Assembly (NCBI GenBank): GCA_964636985.1 | Contig: CAZWSX010000002.1 | Location: forward strand, 372,001-436,000 | Length of the DNA: 64,000 nt | Source: CAZWSX01 sp964636985 | GTDB lineage: Bacteria; Planctomycetota; Planctomycetia; Pirellulales; Pirellulaceae | Direction of reading: 5' to 3' | Part shown: positions 8,317 to 15,569 of the stretch, in pieces | Numbering within the stretch: the stretch's first letter is position 1 | Layout of the letters: the number at the start of each line of letters is the position of its first letter | Program-made: the position numbers and the translations under genes | Notes under the pieces: model-generated | Database searches by the model: none | Told to the model about the DNA's origin: nothing | What the model saw: the letters and a program-made list of their open reading frames with translations, nothing else

Positions 8317-9267
8317 TTACACAATCAGGACACCGTGAGCGGTCCAGTCGCCCTGGGAAGCGAACGCATCGATGATTTTCACGACATTTTCGCCGACGGT
8401 TCGCTGGGCATCTTCGGTTTGCGCCGCGACATGCGGCGTGCCGATGAAATGAGGCAGCTGAAATAGCGGATGTTTTCCGGGCGGCTCTTGCTGGAAGACG
8501 TCGAGCGCGGCTCCGCCAAGTTGTTTGCTCTCTAGCGCCGCGAACAGAGCCGCTTCATCGACAATGCCCCCTCGTCCGACATTGATCAACAGGGCATCCG
8601 GGCGCATCAGCGCTAGTTTGGCGGCATCCACTAACCGGCGCGACTCCGAATTAAGCGGGGCCTGAATGATCAGAATCTCTGATTGGGCAAACAATTCGGC
8701 GAGTCCCACGAAACGGGTGCCTATCTGGCTGGCCACAAGTTGTTTGTCGGCTTTATCGGGGCTCCGATCGTACGCGATGGTGTTCATTCCCAGCGCCCGG
8801 CCGATCTCGCCGATGCGTTGCCCGATCCGGCCGAATCCCAGCAAACCAAGCTGTCTGCCGAAAAGGTTGCGGCCGTAGCCGGAGTGCTTTTCCCATCGGC
8901 CGGCGGCAAGTGCCATGTGGTGTTGCACCACGCGATGGGACAGGGCCAAGGCGAGTGAGATCGCATGCTCAGCCACCGACTGCGCGGAGAGTGGCACCGA
9001 AATGATGTGGATACCGCGCTGGCGGGCAAAGTCGCAATCGATGCCATCCAAACCGCCACCGGCGCGAACGATGAGTTGTAGATAGTTCGCTGCACTCAGT
9101 GCCGCCTGGTCGAGCCGCACGCCGCTGCGAACCACGACAATCTCGGCATCACGCATCAGCGAAGGGAGCGATTCCGGCGTCGACTTGAGTTCGACGCGGG
9201 TGTCGTGCGACGCCACAAGACGATCGAGGGCGCTTGGCCAGAGAGAACTCAATACGAGTACTTTCAT
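8317..9267 (-). CDS. D-3-phosphoglycerate-dehydrogenase-like D-2-hydroxyacid dehydrogenase
   Basis: A 316-residue NAD-dependent D-2-hydroxyacid dehydrogenase. The start at 9267 makes an ATGA overlap with the upstream gene's stop, which rules out the longer open frame to 9453. The dinucleotide motif is G-F-G-R-I-G (144-149) after LGLL; the catalytic residues are R232 (NVGRGG), E261 (QQEPP) and H279 (GTPHVAA). The N-terminal substrate loop includes VVRSGV and VRAGGGLDGID, as in SerA-like enzymes. No C-terminal ACT domain is present, so it is not a regulated serine-pathway SerA. Beside a PEP mutase homologue it could reduce phosphonopyruvate, an analogue of phosphohydroxypyruvate, to 3-phosphonolactate (inference). 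Confidence 0.9.
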   Translation of the reverse strand: MKVLVLSSLWPSALDRLVASHDTRVELKSTPESLPSLMRDAEIVVVRSGVRLDQAALSAANYLQLIVRAGGGLDGIDCDFARQRGIHIISVPLSAQSVAEHAISLALALSHRVVQHHMALAAGRWEKHSGYGRNLFGRQLGLLGFGRIGQRIGEIGRALGMNTIAYDRSPDKADKQLVASQIGTRFVGLAELFAQSEILIIQAPLNSESRRLVDAAKLALMRPDALLINVGRGGIVDEAALFAALESKQLGGAALDVFQQEPPGKHPLFQLPHFIGTPHVAAQTEDAQRTVGENVVKIIDAFASQGDWTAHGVLIV

Positions 9268-10310
9268 GGGAGTGTCGGCGCGTAGCACGCCGCCTTTTTG
9301 TCGATTCCCAAGGCCGTATCGGTGCGGCGGATCGATGCCCACGGGTCTTTTTCCATGCCAAGTGTGGCGCGTACGCAGTCGATTGTTTCGGGAATCGTGA
9401 TCGACTCCATGTGGACGTTGAAGCTTGCGACGACCGTTCGCCCTTGCACGCAAAGTCCCTCATCCCAGACGTAGACTTCGGGGCGGTCGCGGCGCGATCG
9501 GCCAATATCTTGATAGTACTCGGCCAGTTCGGATGTCGACTGCAGGCCTGTCCCTAAGATCATGCGAGGCGTCTTGTCGAGTGCATTGCGCACCTCTTCC
9601 AAAGTCGGAGCGCAAGCCAGGTCGGCCTCGATGGTCAAGACGTGGCTAAGCGTCGTCGGGCAGTCGGCCGACATCGAGTAGAGCTTTAAGCCAGGCAGCA
9701 CGGTCGCAATATCGGGTGCGTGATGTGATTGCCCTGGGTACGGCGTTAACGCGTTGACAGGCGTCTTGCTTGCCTTGCCTGGGTCGGCAGCGCGCCGCCA
9801 CAAGCTGATGAATCCGCGCTCCAAGCCGAACGCGCGATGCAGCGCCCAAACCATGCGTGTGCTGCCGGTCGAAGAGCAACTGATTACCCGGACACGTTTG
9901 GGGCGATCGGACGGTTGCGATGCCACCTCGTGGTAGTTCGCGAAGGCATTGAACGAAACACCGCCAAAACGATGCTTCTCGCCCCCTTGGACGATCACGG
10001 GAATGGCCGGATAGGCGTCGTAGATCGCTTGATAGGCCGCGGGAACGCCGCTGGGGGTGCAGTCGAGCAGCACATCGATTCGTTTCATCAAGTCACTCAA
10101 CGTTCCATCGCATTCGGCGTTTGGTTGTTCGCCAGCAGCTGTGGCATCGAAGACCCGGTAACCGAGGCGTCGCGCTACGTGCAGGCTCGGGCTTGTTCCG
10201 CGAACGGCGACGCCGGTTACTTGCATATCGGGTTGCTGTCTCACGGCGTCGGCAACGCGTTTGCCGATTACGCCGTAACCCAAGATGCCAGCGCGAATTG
10301 GTCCTAGCAT
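9264..10310 (-). CDS. Archaeal-type (class II) GAPDH-like dehydrogenase, catalytically complete copy
   Basis: A 348-residue homologue of the type II glyceraldehyde-3-phosphate dehydrogenase of archaea, not of the usual bacterial Gap. It has the Rossmann motif GYGVIGKRVADAV (11-23), LLDCTPSGV, QGGEKH (108-113), the catalytic Cys in ISCSSTGS (C145), RRAADP, SHHAPD and GRSRRDRPEVYVW. In archaea this enzyme reduces 1,3-bisphosphoglycerate (or the reverse) with NAD(P). Here it lies directly beside a degenerate paralogue and within an operon also holding a PGK-like gene, so an acyl-phosphate reduction on an unusual substrate is the natural inference. It overlaps the gene before it by seven bases and the gene after it by four. 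Confidence 0.9.
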   Translation of the reverse strand: MLGPIRAGILGYGVIGKRVADAVRQQPDMQVTGVAVRGTSPSLHVARRLGYRVFDATAAGEQPNAECDGTLSDLMKRIDVLLDCTPSGVPAAYQAIYDAYPAIPVIVQGGEKHRFGGVSFNAFANYHEVASQPSDRPKRVRVISCSSTGSTRMVWALHRAFGLERGFISLWRRAADPGKASKTPVNALTPYPGQSHHAPDIATVLPGLKLYSMSADCPTTLSHVLTIEADLACAPTLEEVRNALDKTPRMILGTGLQSTSELAEYYQDIGRSRRDRPEVYVWDEGLCVQGRTVVASFNVHMESITIPETIDCVRATLGMEKDPWASIRRTDTALGIDKKAACYAPTLP

Positions 10311-11212
10311 AAGGCCCCGTCCAATCCCAATTGTTCATTGGTCATGCGGCGGCTTTCCTCTCGCGTTTCGGCACTGCCAGCCATGAAACGGATCGCGTCC
10401 ACGATGTCAGGAATTGGTGTTGCATCGGGACTGACATCCATGGCCAAGAACAAATCCTGGTCGACAATGGCAATCGACTCTTCCCAGACGAAGACCTCAG
10501 GGCGGTCGCCACGAGTCCGGCCGATATCGCGATCGTACTCTTGCAGTTGCCCGGTGTTGGCGAATCCTGCCTTGCCAGATCTTACGCGAATGCGATCGGC
10601 GCTGTTGAGCAAAACGATGATCTCCTCGCGTGACATGTGTTGCTTCAATTCGCATCGGACGTGGTGAAGGTGCGACTGCGTATACGGAACGCGCGTGCGG
10701 CGAATCATCACAGGCGATCGCAAGGTTCCCAGTTGCTGGAGGTCGCGATCCTCGTCGGCCAGCGAGAAAATAGGTTTCATCGAGTCGACGGCATCCCTGT
10801 CGACTGTGTCCACACGCCGAGCGCAGCTGGAAAACAATCGCTGGATGGGGGGCAGCACTTCTAGCAAACGATTGAAAGCGAGGGCATCAGCGCACGGCAC
10901 ACGGACGGTCGCACTGTCGTCGGCGGTTGGCCCGTTCCACCATCGTGGACCAACGGGCATGTCGGGTCCATGCACACAAGGAACATTGATCCTTGGGACT
11001 TCGCCTTCACAAACGACGACTACCTGGCACTGATCCAACAAGCTCGAATCGCATGTTTCATAGTAGGGAAGCTGCAAGGCCGACATGATTCGCTGGCGGT
11101 CGGCCGCTCGTTCTACTATGCCAGCCAGGCGAAAGTCACGTTGCTGGCGAATCGCATCGACGACCCGTTTGCCGATTGCGTTGTAGCCAACGACAACTAC
11201 CGAAACGGTCAC
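10304..11212 (-). CDS. Divergent archaeal-type GAPDH-like protein, reduced copy
   Basis: A 302-residue paralogue of the adjacent GAPDH-like protein. The Rossmann start VVVVGYNAIGKRVVDAI (4-20) and the C-terminal block GRTRGDRPEVFVWEESIAI are conserved. The middle is shortened: QGGEKH is absent, the catalytic region is changed to RVPCADALAFNRLL (C107 is the best candidate for the active-site Cys), and the RRAADP-like and HHGPD-like segments are weak. It starts at GTG 11212 with GGGAG upstream, one base after the stop of the PEP-mutase-like gene. It may be a second subunit of a hetero-oligomer, or an enzyme for a different aldehyde. Confidence 0.85.
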   Translation of the reverse strand: MTVSVVVVGYNAIGKRVVDAIRQQRDFRLAGIVERAADRQRIMSALQLPYYETCDSSLLDQCQVVVVCEGEVPRINVPCVHGPDMPVGPRWWNGPTADDSATVRVPCADALAFNRLLEVLPPIQRLFSSCARRVDTVDRDAVDSMKPIFSLADEDRDLQQLGTLRSPVMIRRTRVPYTQSHLHHVRCELKQHMSREEIIVLLNSADRIRVRSGKAGFANTGQLQEYDRDIGRTRGDRPEVFVWEESIAIVDQDLFLAMDVSPDATPIPDIVDAIRFMAGSAETREESRRMTNEQLGLDGALC

Positions 11213-11213
11213 G

Positions 11214-12047
11214 CTAGGCTCCCGCGTGCGGATTGTGTTGGAGTGAAAAGGCCTCGTCCAAGCCGGCGATCCACGTTTCGACGCCGTGCGAAGTTTGCTC
11301 GCTCAAGATCTGCCCAAAGGCGCGCTTCATGGCACGGATCGCGGCGCGGATTCCGTGGTTCGCGTAGATGATGATCTTCACCTTGCCATTCGACACAGCT
11401 TCGTCGAACGTCAGCTGATGATAGGTTGTGGGAATCAATACCAGCGGCAGGTCGATATCCCACTCGCGAACAAATCGCATGACCTCGTCGGGCTTGCTGC
11501 TGCGGGAGTGAATCACGATCGCGTCTGCCCCGGCGTTGGCATAGGTCCTGGCCCGATGCAGGGCGTCTTCGTGCCCTCGTTCGGCAATCAGCGATTGCAC
11601 TCTGGCGATTACCGTGATGTCGTCGGCGACTTCGCGGGCGGCTTCAATCTTGGCGGCGAACTCGCGGCATTCACACAGCGCATGCTTGCCGTTCAGCAGC
11701 GCGTTTCGCCTTGGTGTGGCGGCGTCTTCCATGCAAACGGCCGCGATGCCAGCGTCGGAATAGGCTTTGACCACCTCGCGAATCACGCTCGGCCCGCCGA
11801 AGCCCGCTTCGCAATCGGCAACGACTGGAATGCCGACCGCGTTCTTGATTGCCGTCGCCACGCTCAAGAGCTCACGCCACGACAAGACGTCCGCATCGCT
11901 GACGCCAAGCGATGTGGCGATCTCGAAACTCGACGCCCATACGCCGTCGAAGCCCGCTTCTTCTGCCAACCGTGCCGACAAGGGGTTGTGTGCACCCGCC
12001 AGTCGCAGCGCCGTCGGCGACTGTAATAGCCTACGCCTTACAGGCAT
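11214..12047 (-). CDS. PEP mutase / isocitrate lyase superfamily enzyme with variant signature
   Basis: A 277-residue protein aligning over its length with PEP phosphomutase, which rearranges PEP to phosphonopyruvate and founds nearly all phosphonate pathways. Matching points are AHNPLSARLAEEAGFDGVWASS (W37, S39), GVSDADVLSW (D51), the metal site D78-C-E80-A-G-F-G, ARVQSLIA, GADAIVIHSRS, VLIPTTY and YANHGIRAA. The canonical EDKx5NS motif is E107-D108-A109-x5-N115-A116: the loop Asn typical of mutase is kept, but Lys and Ser are Ala, and the second metal Asp is Glu. The KKCGH motif of isocitrate lyases is absent. Phosphonopyruvate hydrolase or another lyase of the superfamily remains possible. 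The gene overlaps the iron ADH gene by ten bases. Confidence 0.85.
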   Translation of the reverse strand: MPVRRRLLQSPTALRLAGAHNPLSARLAEEAGFDGVWASSFEIATSLGVSDADVLSWRELLSVATAIKNAVGIPVVADCEAGFGGPSVIREVVKAYSDAGIAAVCMEDAATPRRNALLNGKHALCECREFAAKIEAAREVADDITVIARVQSLIAERGHEDALHRARTYANAGADAIVIHSRSSKPDEVMRFVREWDIDLPLVLIPTTYHQLTFDEAVSNGKVKIIIYANHGIRAAIRAMKRAFGQILSEQTSHGVETWIAGLDEAFSLQHNPHAGA

Positions 12048-13222
12048 GATGATTCTCGATGATGAGGAGAGGATAGGGTTTGATAGTACTCGACGACATT
12101 GCCTTGGGTAACAGCAATAGGGTTGGTTTGAAGGTCGCCGCGAACTCTCTGGACCAACTCATTGATTTTGCCGGACTCAAGGTGAACACCCAACGCATCG
12201 ATCGAGACCGCAAGTCCGATCGATTGGAGAAACGAACGAAAGGCATCGCCGCACTTTGCGGCAGCTTGTTCAATAGGAAGGCTTGTCAGCGACGGCTCGA
12301 TGCAGGATGCGATTTCCGCGAACCGCGACACCGCACCTCGCCACGAATCACGAGCCCACTTGGGATAAAAGAGGGCCACGGCCTGCCCGTGGGCGATCTG
12401 CGGAAACAACGCACACAAGGGCTTGTCCAGGCGATGCGGGAGACAAGTCCCCACGCACGAGAGGTTGTAGCCCATTGTTGTGCTGGCCCACGAGAGATTC
12501 GTCCGTGCCTCGCGATGATCGGGTTGCGCGAGTGCGAGCGGCAGATTTTTCACGACTTGTTGGATTGCTTCGCGGGCCAGGCAATCTGCCCACCGCTGCG
12601 CTTTGGGTGAGACGTACGATTCGACTGCGTGCGCCAAAGCGTCGAATCCCGTCTCCGCCGTCACGCGAGCAGGCAAGGCCCACGTCAATTCAGGGTCGAC
12701 GATGGCGTATCGCGGAAACAGATCGTCGCCGCGAATCGCATCCTTATGGCAGCCTTCCAAGTCGGTCACGATCGCTGACCGGTTTGTTTCGCTGCCTGTT
12801 CCCGACGTGGTTGGTATGGCAACGATGGGGAGCGTGTCGCTTGTGGGAGCAACGCGGCCGTAGAGAAAGTCGACGCAAGGATGGCTGTGAGGAGCCACTG
12901 CGGCAACGGCCTTGGCACAATCGAGTGCGCTCCCCCCGCCTAAACCAATGATTACTTGTGCGCGGAACCTACGAGCGAGATCAGCGGCGGCATCGACATT
13001 CGCCGTTGAAGGCGTGACGTCCAAGTCGCGGTAGACGGTGGCGGTAATTCCTGCTTTGGTAAGCGAATCGAGAACTCGCGATGTGTAGCCGAGGCGATCC
13101 ATCGCTGAGCGACTTGTTACGACAAGGGCGCGATCGCCTAGCGAGGCAACGCAGGGGCCGACCTCGTTCACGCGGCCCGCGCCGAACCGAACTTTGGTTG
13201 GAAGGTATGAGTCGAATCTCAT
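12038..13222 (-). CDS. Iron-dependent (class III) alcohol dehydrogenase
   Basis: A 394-residue class III ADH. ATG 13222 was chosen because it forms an ATGA overlap with the PGK-like stop and has GGAGGG upstream; the frame is open to 13489, but that part only shadows the PGK-like gene. The nucleotide motif is GGGSALD (95-101). The metal ligands are D194 and H198 (TGFDALAHAVESYVS), H263 (LPHRLDKP) and H278 (AHGQAVAL), at the family's usual numbering. Related enzymes reduce phosphonoacetaldehyde in known phosphonate pathways, and the superfamily also includes glycerol and glycerol-1-phosphate dehydrogenases. The aldehyde made by the GAPDH-like enzymes is its likely substrate here (inference). 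Confidence 0.9.
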   Translation of the reverse strand: MRFDSYLPTKVRFGAGRVNEVGPCVASLGDRALVVTSRSAMDRLGYTSRVLDSLTKAGITATVYRDLDVTPSTANVDAAADLARRFRAQVIIGLGGGSALDCAKAVAAVAPHSHPCVDFLYGRVAPTSDTLPIVAIPTTSGTGSETNRSAIVTDLEGCHKDAIRGDDLFPRYAIVDPELTWALPARVTAETGFDALAHAVESYVSPKAQRWADCLAREAIQQVVKNLPLALAQPDHREARTNLSWASTTMGYNLSCVGTCLPHRLDKPLCALFPQIAHGQAVALFYPKWARDSWRGAVSRFAEIASCIEPSLTSLPIEQAAAKCGDAFRSFLQSIGLAVSIDALGVHLESGKINELVQRVRGDLQTNPIAVTQGNVVEYYQTLSSPHHRESSCL

Positions 13223-14664
13223 AACGCCCCTCCCGTATTCGTAGCTGTTTTGCCCGCTGCTCGTTGTGCCGCTTGCCATAAGGCCCAGACGTACGGAATG
13301 GGATTTTTGCCGAGGGCCTTCAAAATGGTTGTCCCAGCAGTGAAACAGTGGGTCACGTTGGCCGTGTTGCCGAACCGGTTCATCGCGAGTCCACCTTCGC
13401 CGCCACCGATGTAAACTCGCAGTCCGGCGGCGTTCACCTCTTGAAGCACTTTGACCCATGCGGCCGTGGCTTGCGCGAATGCTGGACATTCGAACTTCCC
13501 TAACACGCCGTTGTGAAACAATACCGCTCCCGGACGCTCGACCGCGTACCTCGACAATCGCTCTTTGAACCGTTGCACGGTTTTGGGCCCCACGTCGCGA
13601 TGCGCACTGCCAGAAGGAATTCGTTCAACAACCTGCCCGTCTTCCAAGACGAAGTCGACTGGCAACAGCAACTCGATCCCCCGATCGCGAATTGCTTGCA
13701 CCACTTGTTTTGCGACGCTCATGGCTGAGGTAGGAACCTCGCCAGCGCGTCCCATTTCAAATTGCGTTGGCGTCGCAGTCGTTGCGCTTTTCGGATGGCA
13801 ATCTGTGTTGCAATCATTGTTGCAATCGGTGTTGCAATGAGATAGCAAAGGCAGTGCCAATAGTCCCCCGGCGATCACTAGTTTGACTCGCCCTTGCGAA
13901 ATAACACCTGCCAAGTCGTCCAGTTTGTTGAACTTTGCTCCGCTGAAAACCACGATTTCAGCACTGCGCGCAGCCAGAACTGGCCCCTCCAACTCGGCCG
14001 CGACGTGGTGACCCAAAGCGACTCGATCCATCGCTTGCGGCACCAAGGCGCTGGAAAGGTCGCAATTGGACGCCGCAAATCCTTCGTTGATATGGACTTT
14101 CCCCAGTTCCCGCCGCACCGATTGGGCGTAACCAGTGAGCCGCGGCAAAAGGCTTTCGAGGTCGCGGGGTTTAGGCCGCCACAGCGACGTTTCCAGGGGC
14201 CAAAAACGGGCATTTTCCAGCATGACGATGGAGCCGGAAGGCAATTGGCCGATCCGCTCGCCAACCCATGGGGCGACTTCGCCGGAGCTATCGTCCATCC
14301 AGTCCGTCAAAAAATGGACAGGCAACTGCAAGATTTGCTGCAAGCGGTTAGCGACTGGACGTAGCGAGCATTCCGCAGCGATGCCGATATGGCCGTGGAT
14401 GACCTGCCGCCACCCGCGGTTCAGGCCAAAACGCAAGGTGTCGAGAAGCGACCGGACTCGCACGTCGCTGGCAATCGAGCCGTCGGGAGCCATCGCCAGG
14501 TTGGTGTCGCAGCGAATAATGACAGGCGTCCCGGGAGGAACATTCACGAGGGAATCGAGCCGGGGGATCGCCGCGACCATTTCCTCCATCGAAGGAAGCC
14601 GGTCGACCGGCGGTTCCAGGAGGTTGCGACACCAGGTGGCAACTGTTTCCTTTGATATTGGCAT
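13219..14664 (-). CDS. Divergent phosphoglycerate-kinase-like protein, first gene of the operon
   Basis: A 481-residue PGK homologue that is clearly not the housekeeping enzyme. Recognisable blocks are VIIRCDTNLAM (phosphoglycerate-site region), VRSLLDTLRF, HGHIG in place of SHLGRP, EGFAASN, VFSGAKFNKLDDL (cf. LGGAKVSDK), LLPVDFVLEDG, NGVLGKFE and a changed nucleotide loop GGGEGG where PGK has GGGDSA, then FTAGTT for STGGGA. An N-terminal extension of about 45 residues and a Cys/Asn/Asp-rich insert (about 276-290) are unusual. PGK transfers phosphate between ATP and a carboxylate; a relaxed form could activate a phosphonate analogue of 3-phosphoglycerate. The start ATG has only a weak ribosome binding site. 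Confidence 0.85.
   Translation of the reverse strand: MPISKETVATWCRNLLEPPVDRLPSMEEMVAAIPRLDSLVNVPPGTPVIIRCDTNLAMAPDGSIASDVRVRSLLDTLRFGLNRGWRQVIHGHIGIAAECSLRPVANRLQQILQLPVHFLTDWMDDSSGEVAPWVGERIGQLPSGSIVMLENARFWPLETSLWRPKPRDLESLLPRLTGYAQSVRRELGKVHINEGFAASNCDLSSALVPQAMDRVALGHHVAAELEGPVLAARSAEIVVFSGAKFNKLDDLAGVISQGRVKLVIAGGLLALPLLSHCNTDCNNDCNTDCHPKSATTATPTQFEMGRAGEVPTSAMSVAKQVVQAIRDRGIELLLPVDFVLEDGQVVERIPSGSAHRDVGPKTVQRFKERLSRYAVERPGAVLFHNGVLGKFECPAFAQATAAWVKVLQEVNAAGLRVYIGGGEGGLAMNRFGNTANVTHCFTAGTTILKALGKNPIPYVWALWQAAQRAAGKTATNTGGAL
13798..13839. repeat. 12-bp tandem repeat inside the PGK-like gene
   Basis: Three and a half copies of GCAATCnnTGTT (13798-13809, 13810-13821, 13822-13833, 13834-13839). 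Read on the minus strand, each unit encodes Asn-Thr/Asn-Asp-Cys, giving a C-N-T-D-C-N-N-D-C-N-T-D-C stretch in a position where ordinary PGK has a short surface helix. The 12-bp period keeps the frame, so this looks like recent slippage expansion. Confidence 0.85.
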
Positions 14665-14860
14665 GGTTGTTTCTTATCGGCGAAGTTGGAACGTGGCCAG
14701 CACGGATTGAGCATTCGGAGCTTCGGCGCCCACCTGTTAAGGAAGCGACTCCTAAGTTAACACCTCGCCCCCAGTGCGAGGGATTTGTTTGAATGCCGTG
14801 GCGGACCGTTTGAGGCGTTACGATGGATTCGCCAATTTCTTTTGCACGTGAGGAGTCTGT
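14665..14860. promoter_or_regulatory. Divergent intergenic region, likely promoters for the phosphonate-like operon and the histidine phosphatase
   Basis: 196 bases separate the start of the ten-gene minus-strand operon (14664) from the GTG of the plus-strand phosphatase (14861). No ORF of substance is seen. It must hold promoters for both directions unless one gene is leaderless, but I could not assign -35/-10 boxes with confidence. Confidence 0.5.
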
Positions 14861-15454
14861 GTGAGCGAGAAAGAATCACTGGTCTACATGGCCCGGCATG
14901 GAGAAACGGCCTGGTCGTTGACAGGGCAGCACACCGGGCTGACCGATCTTCCGCTGACGCCCCGCGGCGAGCGCAACGCCTTAGCGTTGGGCGAGCGGCT
15001 CAAAGGGCTGCAAGTGGCGCACGTCTTTGTCAGCCCGCTTCAGAGAGCGCGGCAAACCTGCGACTTGTCGGGCTTTGGCAAGACTGCCGAAGTCGATGGC
15101 GACCTCGTCGAGTGGAACTATGGCCAGTACGAAGGACTCACCACCGCGCAAATCCACGAAACCAATCTGGGGTGGAGAATCTTTCGCGACGGTTGTCCGG
15201 GCGGCGAATCGGTTGCGGACGTTAGCACGCGAGCCGACCGCGTGGTGGCCAAACTGCGAGCGATTGACGAGCCCGTCCTTATCTTCTCAAGCGGCCACTT
15301 TATGGAGATGTTCTGCGTTCGCTGGCTTGGCTTGCCAGCCGATACCGGCACGCACCTCTACCTCGATACGGCGTCGCTAAGCATCGTGGGCTATCACCGG
15401 TCGAAATCGAACCCGGTCCTGCGCCTTTGGAACTGTCGCAAGCATTCCGAATAG
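14861..15454 (+). CDS. Histidine phosphatase superfamily protein (phosphoglycerate-mutase-like)
   Basis: A 197-residue protein with the RHG signature ARHGETAWSLTGQHTG (catalytic His in RHGE), PLTPRGERNA, LQRARQTC, EWNYGQYEG and the second catalytic His in SSGHFMEMF. Family members transfer or hydrolyse phosphate through a phosphohistidine. The start is GTG 14861 with AGGAG at 14851-14855; the ATG at 14888 would cut into the strand carrying RHG. It is divergent from, and 196 bases away from, the phosphonate-like operon, so it may share its regulation and could remove a phosphate from a pathway intermediate. A general sugar-phosphate or phosphoglycerate role is equally possible. Confidence 0.85.
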   Translation: MSEKESLVYMARHGETAWSLTGQHTGLTDLPLTPRGERNALALGERLKGLQVAHVFVSPLQRARQTCDLSGFGKTAEVDGDLVEWNYGQYEGLTTAQIHETNLGWRIFRDGCPGGESVADVSTRADRVVAKLRAIDEPVLIFSSGHFMEMFCVRWLGLPADTGTHLYLDTASLSIVGYHRSKSNPVLRLWNCRKHSE

Positions 15455-15569
15455 CGGTTCAGCCCCCGACGCGGATGCCGCGATAACCGCGCGCTTGTGC
15501 CCTGCTCTTCACCGTGAGTTAGGCCGTCCTCTTTTTCTTTGAAGAATGCGAACGCAATCAAGTGCACTG

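Noticed and set aside
11214..12047. Assignment as isocitrate lyase or methylisocitrate lyase
   Set aside because: The KKCGH-type catalytic motif is absent, and the W/S/D/N positions match PEP mutase better. The context contains no glyoxylate or methylcitrate genes.
13223..13489. N-terminal extension of the iron alcohol dehydrogenase by 89 codons
   Set aside because: The extension is Arg/His-rich noise overlapping the PGK-like gene. ATG 13222 has GGAGGG, an ATGA overlap and the normal family N-terminus.
5531..14664. A classical aminoethylphosphonate or hydroxyethylphosphonate cluster
   Set aside because: No phosphonopyruvate decarboxylase (thiamine diphosphate enzyme), aminotransferase or nucleotidyltransferase for phosphonates is present in or beside the operon.
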